Below are positions 1 to 6,269 of a stretch of 14,806 nucleotides of DNA, one piece after another; the stretch's first letter is position 1; each line of letters begins with the position of its first letter. The DNA is taken from the NCBI GenBank assembly GCA_027019205.1, contig JALUWZ010000063.1, forward strand, positions 1 through 14,806, read 5' to 3'. The translations under genes and the position numbers were made by a program. Origin of the DNA: Emcibacter sp. GTDB taxonomy: Bacteria; Pseudomonadota; Alphaproteobacteria; Sphingomonadales; Emcibacteraceae. The notes under the pieces are model-generated. The model ran no database searches and was not told the origin of the DNA. It was given only the letters and a program-made list of their open reading frames with translations.

Positions 1-1
1 G

Positions 2-442
2 GGCGGCAGTATCGGTGGCGGCGGATGCAGCCTGAATATAGGTGATCTGCCGATAGAAATCCGTGAAAAGGGCGAGGAGATTGTCCTGCGCGGCCAGCAT
101 CATATCATGACCTTTGACCCCCGGGTGATGCTGACCCAGTGGTCGGTGATCTTCAGCGCCACCAACCCCGGGGACAGGACCCTGTTGGGCAAGGGCCGTC
201 TGCCGCCTTACAGCGCCCGGGGCCGGTCCTATTTCCTGACCGAACTGAATATCGGTTCCGGCAGGCACAGCCGGGTGGTCCTGTCCCTGCTCGGCATCAA
301 CAGGAAAGATGGCAAGGTGATGGCCCGGCAGGATATTTACGGTAAAAAGCCGCGTTTTCTGATCGACCATGCCAATGACCGTTTGATCCGTATTATCAAG
401 GGCAGGAAAAAACGCCTGACCTTTCAGGCCCTGTCATTGTGA
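2..442 (+). CDS. Unrecognised protein, C-terminal part (5' end outside window)
   Basis: The reading frame is open from the first bases of the window and ends at a TGA at 440-442, so this is the last about 146 residues of a longer protein. I do not recognise the family. The visible part begins with a glycine-rich stretch with one cysteine (GGSIGGGGCSL). Its tail is strongly basic (RIIKGRKKRL). There is no obvious membrane segment. An internal ATG at 107 exists, but the frame is open and codon use looks coding upstream of it, so a partial gene is more likely than a 111-residue protein. It lies 66 bases before the mnmA ATG on the same strand. That gap carries a promoter, so the two genes need not share a transcript. 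Confidence is good that it is coding; nothing can be said about function. Confidence 0.6.
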   Translation, partial: GGSIGGGGCSLNIGDLPIEIREKGEEIVLRGQHHIMTFDPRVMLTQWSVIFSATNPGDRTLLGKGRLPPYSARGRSYFLTELNIGSGRHSRVVLSLLGINRKDGKVMARQDIYGKKPRFLIDHANDRLIRIIKGRKKRLTFQALSL

Positions 443-473
443 GAGAGGGGGTGAAATAATGGATATTCTTCTC

Positions 474-500
474 TTGCAGTTAGTCAGGATATGCTATATT
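474..500 (+). promoter_or_regulatory. Sigma-70-like promoter of mnmA, probably giving a leaderless mRNA
   Basis: TTGCAG (474-479) resembles a -35 box and TATATT (495-500, five of six to TATAAT) a -10 box, with a 15-base spacer. The ATG at 509 lies 8 bases after the -10 box, about where transcription should start. No Shine-Dalgarno sequence precedes that ATG. The motifs are seen; leaderless initiation is inferred. The short spacer is the weak point. Confidence 0.5.
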
Positions 501-508
501 TCGCCCCC

Positions 509-1648
509 ATGAGTGAAAATATTGCAGATATTCCCGAGGTGAATTCACTGGGATTTGCCAGGGCAGTGGCGGATACCCGGGTGGTGGTGGCGATGTCGGG
601 CGGGGTTGACAGTTCGGTGGTGGCCGCACTGCTGAAGGATGAGGGCTATGACGTGGTTGGAATCACGTTGCAGCTCTATGATCACGGGATTGCGGTTCAG
701 AAAAAAGGGGCCTGCTGCGCCGGTCAGGATATTCATGATGCACGAAGGGTCGCCGAGGCCATCGGTATCCCCCATTATGTGCTGGATTATGAAAGCCGCT
801 TTCAGGACAAGGTGATGTCTGACTTTGCCGACAGCTATATCCGTGGCGAAACCCCGATCCCCTGCGTGCGCTGTAATCAGGAGGTGAAATTCAATGACCT
901 GCTGAAGACCGCCCGTGACCTGAATGCCGATGCGCTGGCCACCGGCCATTATGTCCGGCAGAAAGCGGGTCATTATGACGAAATGTATCGCGCCCGGGAC
1001 CAGGGCCGGGACCAGAGCTATTTCCTGTTTGCCACTACGCGCGAGCAGCTTGACTATCTGCGTTTTCCGCTCGGTGATATGCCCAAGGATGACGTCAGGA
1101 AGCTCGCGGAGAAATATGGCCTTGAGGTCGCCGACAAGCCGGACAGCCAGGATATCTGCTTTGTGCCCGAGGGGAAATATGCCGATATCATCGAACGTCT
1201 GCGGCCCGGGGCTGCGGAGGCTGGCGATATTGTCCATATCGACGGCAGCATCCTTGGTCGCCATCAGGGGATCATTCATTACACCATCGGCCAGCGCAAG
1301 GGGCTTGGCATCGGCGGGCGGGAGCCGCTCTATGTCATTCGCCTCGACCCGGACAGGCGGCAGGTCATTGTCGGCCCGAAAGAGGCGCTCGGGATTACAG
1401 AAATTTTTCTCAGGGAGGTCAACTGGCTGGGGTGTGAGGCCATTCCAGCCGGGGGGCTTGAGATAGCGGTCAGGGTCCGTTCCACCCGGCCACCGGTGGC
1501 GGCAACCCTGTTTCCGGCAGAAGAGGATAGCACAGCCCTTGTCCGCCTGCATCAGCCCGAGCAGGGTGTGTCACCGGGGCAGGCGGCGGTATTTTACCGC
1601 AATGACCGGGTGCTTGGTGGCGGCTGGATCAGCCGGAGCCAGCGATAA
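509..1648 (+). CDS. mnmA: tRNA-specific 2-thiouridylase MnmA
   Basis: MnmA activates U34 of tRNA-Lys, -Glu and -Gln with ATP in the cytoplasm and replaces the C2 oxygen with sulfur delivered as a persulfide, giving s2U34. The protein (379 residues from this start) has the N-type ATP pyrophosphatase loop SGGVDSS at about residues 30-36. The first catalytic cysteine is in PCVRCNQE (Cys122) and the second, persulfide-carrying one is in SQDICFVPEG (Cys217). The signature TIGQRKGLGIGG follows, then the C-terminal beta-barrel domain with SPGQAAVFY near the end. Length matches the family (about 360-390). An in-frame ATG at 491 would add six residues (MLYFAP), but it overlaps the -35/-10 spacer of the likely promoter, so 509 is preferred. 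The gene ends 13 bases before the convergent receptor gene, with no hairpin terminator visible between them. Assignment is very secure. Confidence 0.96.
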   Translation: MSENIADIPEVNSLGFARAVADTRVVVAMSGGVDSSVVAALLKDEGYDVVGITLQLYDHGIAVQKKGACCAGQDIHDARRVAEAIGIPHYVLDYESRFQDKVMSDFADSYIRGETPIPCVRCNQEVKFNDLLKTARDLNADALATGHYVRQKAGHYDEMYRARDQGRDQSYFLFATTREQLDYLRFPLGDMPKDDVRKLAEKYGLEVADKPDSQDICFVPEGKYADIIERLRPGAAEAGDIVHIDGSILGRHQGIIHYTIGQRKGLGIGGREPLYVIRLDPDRRQVIVGPKEALGITEIFLREVNWLGCEAIPAGGLEIAVRVRSTRPPVAATLFPAEEDSTALVRLHQPEQGVSPGQAAVFYRNDRVLGGGWISRSQR

Positions 1649-1661
1649 TTACCCGCGATAA

Positions 1662-4367
1662 TCAGAAGTCACTCTTCAGGGTAAAGCCGAATGTACGGGG
1701 CGTGCCAATGGTATAGCCCACCCTGGCTATTCCGCCTCTTTCCCGGTCAAGGGAGGTGCGGATGGTTTCGTCCAGCAGATTATTGACAAACAACGACAGC
1801 TCAAGATGGTCCCGGCGCAGACCGATTTTGATATTGGCCGATTTATATCCCGGCAGTCTCGGATTGAACTGAAATATATTTACGTCAGGATTCCCCAGAT
1901 TGGTCAGCGTCAGATCAACCGTGCCAAAGCCCGGCACCTGATCGCCAATCTGGCTGAAGGATGGCCCGACATATTGAAGGTTCAAGGCGGTAAAGCCGCT
2001 CCAGCCTGTTGTGACGGTCCAGTAATAGCTGACCTGTGCCGAGGCCTGAAAGGTCGGGGATGTCGGCAAACGGTTTCCCTGCCTGATTCCGCTTAACACA
2101 TCTGGTGACGCAGGATTTCGGGATAATAATGATGACCGGATGGTGGCCTCCTGCAGGGAGGCTGAAAAAGAAATATCCACATCGGGATGGGGCCGCAGAA
2201 ATAATTCCGTCTCAACGCCGATACTGCGGGCGCGCGGGACATTGAAAATAACCCGTGATGAACAGCCCCCGGCATCAATCGTTGCCTGGAGATTCTTGAT
2301 ATCGGCATAATAAAAGGCGGTATCAAAGGTTACTTTCCCGTCATAAAAGGATGATTTAAGCCCGAGTTCATAATTCCATAATTCTTCATTCTTGAATATC
2401 TGCCGGTTGCCAAAGGTTTTGAAATCCTCTTCTGAACAAAGCGGCCTGTTCAGGGGGTCATTGATCCCCCCCAGACGAAAGCCCTTGGCAATCTGCGCGG
2501 TCAGCTGAATATTATCTGCCGCCTTATAGGCGATGATAAAGCGCGGGGTGACGCCCCGGCTGACGGTTTTTGCCGTTGACCCGGCCTGACCGGTTGCCAC
2601 CGGAAACAGGCCATCCAGTTTTATATTGCGGCTTTCACGGAATTCAAACCAGCGGGCGCCACCGGTAATCTTCAGGCGGTCGGTCAGGGCATAGGTGGAT
2701 TCGCCAAAAAAGGCCCATTGCCTGAAATTGATATTATATCGGGAGAAAAACAGAATATCCTTGCGGTCAAGAAAGCGGGTGGTTGTCAGGCCGGTTAAAT
2801 CCTCAAAGCCCTGAACCTGCAGGGTCTGGCCATATTTGCGGTTGGATGTGGTATAAAATGCCCCGATGACATATTGGAAAGGGCCTTTTTCCGTGGAATG
2901 AAGGCGGATTTCCTGACTGTATTTTACAAGATTTGTCTGGTCAACCAGTGGCGCGTCAAGGTCAAGCACCGGCCCGGTGAGGTTAAAGGCCGTCGGTTGG
3001 GCGAGTGTACTGCTGGTGATTTGTCCCGCATCGCGACGAACGGTAATATCCCGATTGATATAAGAGGTGATAGAGGTCAGTTGCAGGCCAGCGATGCGGT
3101 ATTTTGCCAGCATGTCAGCCAGCAGGAATTTATCATTCAGCCCTTCGCGCAGTTGAATGAATTGCTGATTGTCCTTCAGGGTGACTCTGGGCCGGCTTGT
3201 GGTATAGGGGTTGGCAACGACATTGAAAATATCCACCCGGGGAAAGCCGTTGGTGTTTATATTCTGAAATACCATGCGCGGGGTGAGGGTAAAATCCTCC
3301 GTCGGCGTGACGGTCAGGGCAATACGCCCGCCATATTTCTGACCGTTATTGACATTCCTGATGATCTTTCCTTTCGGCATAAGGGCATCCACATAGCCGA
3401 TCAGGTCATTATAATAGCCGACCAGCCGGACGGCGGCTTTTTCTTTTGCAAGCGGCAGATTGACGGCCATCTTCAGATTGCCTGCCACGTCACCGCCATC
3501 GGCTGCCATCAGCCCGGCCTCGGTAATCATGCGGGTCTCAAGCAGGTCCGGGGGGGTGGAAATATAGCGAACCGTGCCGGAAAGAGAGCCTGAACCATAC
3601 AGGGTTCCCTGTGGCCCGCGCAGAATCTCGACCCGGTCAAAATCAAAAAAATCAAGATCCGGGGTGAAAAGCGCCATGGAGATCACCGATTCATCGAGAT
3701 AGATTCCGACCTGCTCCTTGACCCCCGGCTGATCGCGGAAAATCTGCCCGGCGGAGATGCCCCGGATGGCTATCTGGCTCTGTCCGGGGCCAAGGTCGGC
3801 AAAGCTCAGGCTGCTCACCCCGCGAGCCAGATCGGCAAAATTCCGGGCGCTGGACAGGAAAATGGCATCAGAGGTTTTCGCGGCAATGGAAAAGGGCACA
3901 TCACGAATTGATTCGAGCCGTTTCCGGGCCGTGACAGAAATTTCCTCAATCAGGGGCCGCATGGCTTGCGGGGAAGTGCTGCTGTCATGCTGCTGTGGCG
4001 CAGTCAGCGGATGAGGGGAAAGCGAGACCGTGACAGGAGTATTCTTGCCGGAGGAAATGGATAACGGGGTGCCTTTGAGCATCAGGGCGAGCGCCTGGCG
4101 GAAACTGAACCGGCCCCTGACGGGGTTGGTGGTGATCCCTTTCACCAGATCATAGGGAAATAAAAGCTGGTTATTGGTTTTTTCGGCCAGTCGGGTCATG
4201 GCCAGACGGGCCGGCGCAGCGGCAATATCCAGCAGGAATAATTTATCCCGGTCCTGTGCGATAATATTCTGCCCGGACAGGAACAGCAATGCTGCGAGCA
4301 GGATTATTTTTTTTAGTGATTTTGATAAATCATACCCGCTTGACAATGTGTTTTGTCTCCATATCAT
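1662..4367 (-). CDS. TonB-dependent receptor with N-terminal STN signalling domain (FecA-type)
   Basis: Outer-membrane active transporter of 901 residues. In order: a basic N-terminus and hydrophobic segment (about 18-36) forming a signal peptide with likely cleavage after NIIAQ (38); an STN (secretin/TonB N-terminal) domain at about 44-115; a TonB-box-like EEISVTA at 141-147; a plug domain at about 155-275 with RDVPFS, AIRGIS, VEILRGPQGTLYGSG and GTVRYIS; and a beta-barrel ending in an aromatic residue (KSDF). STN domains pass the ligand-bound state to a FecR-type anti-sigma protein. Here the fecR-like gene lies 33 bases upstream and the ECF sigma gene before that, so the three form a cell-surface signalling operon. 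The start is uncertain. The ATG at 4367 has no good ribosome site, whereas a TTG at 4346 is preceded by GGAG at suitable spacing; both leave the signal peptide intact. The ligand (iron chelate or other nutrient) cannot be told. It is a paralogue of the receptor at 6270-8669. Confidence 0.93.
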   Translation of the reverse strand: MIWRQNTLSSGYDLSKSLKKIILLAALLFLSGQNIIAQDRDKLFLLDIAAAPARLAMTRLAEKTNNQLLFPYDLVKGITTNPVRGRFSFRQALALMLKGTPLSISSGKNTPVTVSLSPHPLTAPQQHDSSTSPQAMRPLIEEISVTARKRLESIRDVPFSIAAKTSDAIFLSSARNFADLARGVSSLSFADLGPGQSQIAIRGISAGQIFRDQPGVKEQVGIYLDESVISMALFTPDLDFFDFDRVEILRGPQGTLYGSGSLSGTVRYISTPPDLLETRMITEAGLMAADGGDVAGNLKMAVNLPLAKEKAAVRLVGYYNDLIGYVDALMPKGKIIRNVNNGQKYGGRIALTVTPTEDFTLTPRMVFQNINTNGFPRVDIFNVVANPYTTSRPRVTLKDNQQFIQLREGLNDKFLLADMLAKYRIAGLQLTSITSYINRDITVRRDAGQITSSTLAQPTAFNLTGPVLDLDAPLVDQTNLVKYSQEIRLHSTEKGPFQYVIGAFYTTSNRKYGQTLQVQGFEDLTGLTTTRFLDRKDILFFSRYNINFRQWAFFGESTYALTDRLKITGGARWFEFRESRNIKLDGLFPVATGQAGSTAKTVSRGVTPRFIIAYKAADNIQLTAQIAKGFRLGGINDPLNRPLCSEEDFKTFGNRQIFKNEELWNYELGLKSSFYDGKVTFDTAFYYADIKNLQATIDAGGCSSRVIFNVPRARSIGVETELFLRPHPDVDISFSASLQEATIRSSLLSRNPASPDVLSGIRQGNRLPTSPTFQASAQVSYYWTVTTGWSGFTALNLQYVGPSFSQIGDQVPGFGTVDLTLTNLGNPDVNIFQFNPRLPGYKSANIKIGLRRDHLELSLFVNNLLDETIRTSLDRERGGIARVGYTIGTPRTFGFTLKSDF

Positions 4368-4400
4368 TCAGGTAAAATCTGTCCTGAATCAAGATGCACA

Positions 4401-5435
4401 TTATTTGTCTGATGCTCCGGATAAATAGACCAGATTCTGTCCGACATGCCGGACTGTCACCCCGAAACTGGTTTCCAGCGCCTGAAACATGGCATCTGTT
4501 TCACTGGTCTTGAAATAGCCGCCAATTTTTATTTTGCGAATTGCCGGGTCTGAAATGACAATTTTTGTTGTGGTATAGCGGCTGATCTCGCGGATGACGT
4601 CTTCCAGCGCCTCGCCCCTGAAGATCAGACCGCCTGTTTTCCAGGCCAGCCGACGGTCAATTTCCTGCTGATCAATTGAGGTGATTGATTTAATCCGGTC
4701 GGAGATTTCGGCATTCTGGCCGGAACGGACCAGCGCCAGCGGAATTTCATGCATTGTACTGCCGTTACTATTGTCCAGCGTTGCCAGTTGCACCTGTCCT
4801 TCGGTGACGGTGACCTCCACCAGTGTGGGTTTAAGCTCCACTGCGAATGCGGTGCCGACGGCGCGGATAATATTGGTGCCGGCATATACCTCGAACGGGC
4901 GTGATTTGTTATGGGCAACCGTAAAATAGGCCTCCCCCTTCATCAGCCGAAGAATCCTGCGGCTCGGGGTAAACTGGACCTCAATCCGGCTTCCGGTGTT
5001 GAGGATGACCCTTGAGCCATCGGCCAGATCAACGGTTTTTCTGGCCCCGACGGCGGAGCTGTGAATGACAGGAATAAATTTCTCCTGTCCCTGATTGAAG
5101 AGCATCGTTGTCATGGCGGCAACTATCAGCACGGCAACCATAGTTAAAATCCGGGGCCGCAGAACAGCCGGGCGAAGCAGGCGGGACAATGTCTGCCGCC
5201 GGCTTTTTCCTGCGCCGTCAGCGGGCAGCATTGGCACCTCTGACAGCATATCGAGATCGCGCCAGACGGCGGCAATCCTGGAAAAATTTTCGGCCCGGGA
5301 TGGAGTCTCGCCATACCAGGCTCTGAACCGGGCAAATTCCTCCGCAGACAGTCTCTGCCCGTCGAGTTTGATCACCCAGTCAATCTCTTCCATAGACGGA
5401 CTTTCTGAATCACCGATATTTACGACGTCACCCAT
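4401..5435 (-). CDS. FecR-like anti-sigma/sigma regulator
   Basis: Inner-membrane regulator (344 residues) that relays a signal from the STN domain of an outer-membrane receptor to its ECF sigma factor. The cytoplasmic N-domain (FecR_N/DUF4880, about 16-58) shows the three spaced tryptophans typical of the family: DWVIKLDG, RAWYGE and AVWRDL. One transmembrane segment follows at about 97-114. The periplasmic FecR domain (about 128-215) has VDLADGSRVILNTGS, GEAYFTVAH and VGTAFAV. The C-terminal STN-like/DUF4974 domain runs from about 268 to 338 (GLIFRGEALEDVIREIS). Full family length with no break. It starts 8 bases after the sigma gene stop and ends 33 bases before the receptor gene, supporting co-transcription. 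Assignment to the family is secure; which receptor it listens to is inferred from adjacency. Confidence 0.94.
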   Translation of the reverse strand: MGDVVNIGDSESPSMEEIDWVIKLDGQRLSAEEFARFRAWYGETPSRAENFSRIAAVWRDLDMLSEVPMLPADGAGKSRRQTLSRLLRPAVLRPRILTMVAVLIVAAMTTMLFNQGQEKFIPVIHSSAVGARKTVDLADGSRVILNTGSRIEVQFTPSRRILRLMKGEAYFTVAHNKSRPFEVYAGTNIIRAVGTAFAVELKPTLVEVTVTEGQVQLATLDNSNGSTMHEIPLALVRSGQNAEISDRIKSITSIDQQEIDRRLAWKTGGLIFRGEALEDVIREISRYTTTKIVISDPAIRKIKIGGYFKTSETDAMFQALETSFGVTVRHVGQNLVYLSGASDK

Positions 5436-5443
5436 GACTTAAC

Positions 5444-6016
5444 TTAACTATCCCTACTGCCTGTCTGTTTTTCCGGCGTGGTCCGGCCGGAAAAAATATC
5501 ATCACCATTCTGGTCCATATAATCGATAACCCGCCGCACAGCCTTGGCCAGATGCTTCTCGACCGTGCTTACCGAAATGCCCATCATTGCGGCTATTTCC
5601 TTTTGGGAGAAACCATATACTTTCCGGAGCAGGAATGCCTTGCGGCACTGTTCCGGCAACAGATCAGCCGCCGCGCAGAAAATGGATAAATTCTGCCGGG
5701 ACTCAAGGCTGTTTTCAATCGCTCTCCTGTCAATAGTGAGGCTGGGGAGGTCAATATCCTCTATCCCTATTATTTTCAGGCGTGATTTTTTTCTTAAATC
5801 CCGACAGGCGAAATTCCGGATGGTCCGGAAAAGATAGGCCGAAGGCGTGGTGATATTCTGTTTTTTCTCGATTTCAAAACTTTTGAGAAAACCTTCCTGC
5901 ATGGCGTCTTCTATATCCTGCGGGTTCTTATAAAAACGCCGCAAATATCTGCGCAGAAACCCCTGGGTCTCCTGATAAGCGAGAAAAATAGATTGTTTGC
6001 TGTTGTTTCCTGCCAT
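5444..6016 (-). CDS. ECF RNA polymerase sigma factor, FecI-like
   Basis: Alternative sigma factor of 190 residues, the usual ECF size. Region 2 spans about residues 16-80 (FLRRYLRRFYKNPQDIEDAMQEGF, then TPSAYLFRTIRNFACRDLRK). Region 4 spans about 115-165, with LPEQCRKAFLLRKVYGFSQKEIA and the recognition helix SVSTVEKHLAKAVRR. These match FecI-type factors, which are controlled by a FecR protein and direct transcription of TonB receptor genes. It is the first gene of the minus-strand set sigma-fecR-receptor and diverges from the second receptor gene at 6270. Likely targets, by inference, are its own operon and the divergent receptor. The ATG at 6016 is preceded by a modest GAAGA ribosome site. 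No anomaly seen. Confidence 0.94.
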   Translation of the reverse strand: MAGNNSKQSIFLAYQETQGFLRRYLRRFYKNPQDIEDAMQEGFLKSFEIEKKQNITTPSAYLFRTIRNFACRDLRKKSRLKIIGIEDIDLPSLTIDRRAIENSLESRQNLSIFCAAADLLPEQCRKAFLLRKVYGFSQKEIAAMMGISVSTVEKHLAKAVRRVIDYMDQNGDDIFSGRTTPEKQTGSRDS

Positions 6017-6063
6017 GAACAGTCTTCAATATTTATTGATTGCGTCACTCCCTGTCATTTTGG

Positions 6064-6092
6064 TCCTAACACGGGATTAACGCAATAGTCAA
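6064..6092 (-). promoter_or_regulatory. Possible sigma-70 promoter for the fecI-like operon
   Basis: On the minus strand TTGACT (complement of 6087-6092) is a good -35 box. Seventeen bases further on TTAGGA (complement of 6064-6069) is a poor -10 box. It would give an untranslated leader of about 40 bases before the sigma ATG at 6016. Only the -35 part is convincing; an ECF-type promoter elsewhere in the gap remains possible. Confidence 0.25.
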
Positions 6093-6109
6093 GAAAACAG
6101 CCCGTTACG

Positions 6110-6131
6110 ATAATTACAATTTGGCAATTAT
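6110..6131. promoter_or_regulatory. AT-rich dyad in the divergent sigma/receptor intergenic region
   Basis: ATAATT (6110-6115) and AATTAT (6126-6131) are inverted copies separated by 10 bases. With the preceding G the left side reads GATAAT, the hexamer from which classical Fur boxes are built. The position between two divergent receptor-system promoters would suit an iron-responsive repressor, but the match to a full Fur box is incomplete. The rest of the 253-base gap 6017-6269 holds a possible sigma promoter and a second dyad at 6224-6239. I see no small gene in it. Confidence 0.25.
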
Positions 6132-6223
6132 ACAAAAATTTACCCGGTGGGTGGGGGATTTTCCATGCTGTCTGCCTCTAGGTCAATGCATGCGTTTTTT
6201 GCGTGTATCAACAATGAAGTTTG

Positions 6224-6239
6224 AAACAGGGAACTGTTT
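6224..6239. promoter_or_regulatory. Perfect 6-4-6 dyad just upstream of the second receptor gene
   Basis: AAACAG (6224-6229) and CTGTTT (6234-6239) are perfect inverted repeats around GGAA. The dyad lies 16 bases before the GAGG ribosome site (6256-6259) of the receptor at 6270. It could be a DNA operator or a small hairpin in the receptor mRNA leader. The symmetry is seen; the role is inferred. Confidence 0.35.
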
Positions 6240-6269
6240 TAAAGCTATAAACTGTGAGGAAATGAATCC

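Noticed and set aside
545..1552. 335-codon open frame antisense to mnmA
   Set aside because: The plus strand encodes unmistakable MnmA; the antisense product shows no domain and no ribosome site.
1642..1662. Direct repeat GCGATAAT (1642-1649 and 1655-1662) between the ends of mnmA and the receptor gene
   Set aside because: Eight bases repeated 13 bp apart at a convergent gene junction is likely chance; no hairpin, T-tract or attachment-site structure accompanies it.
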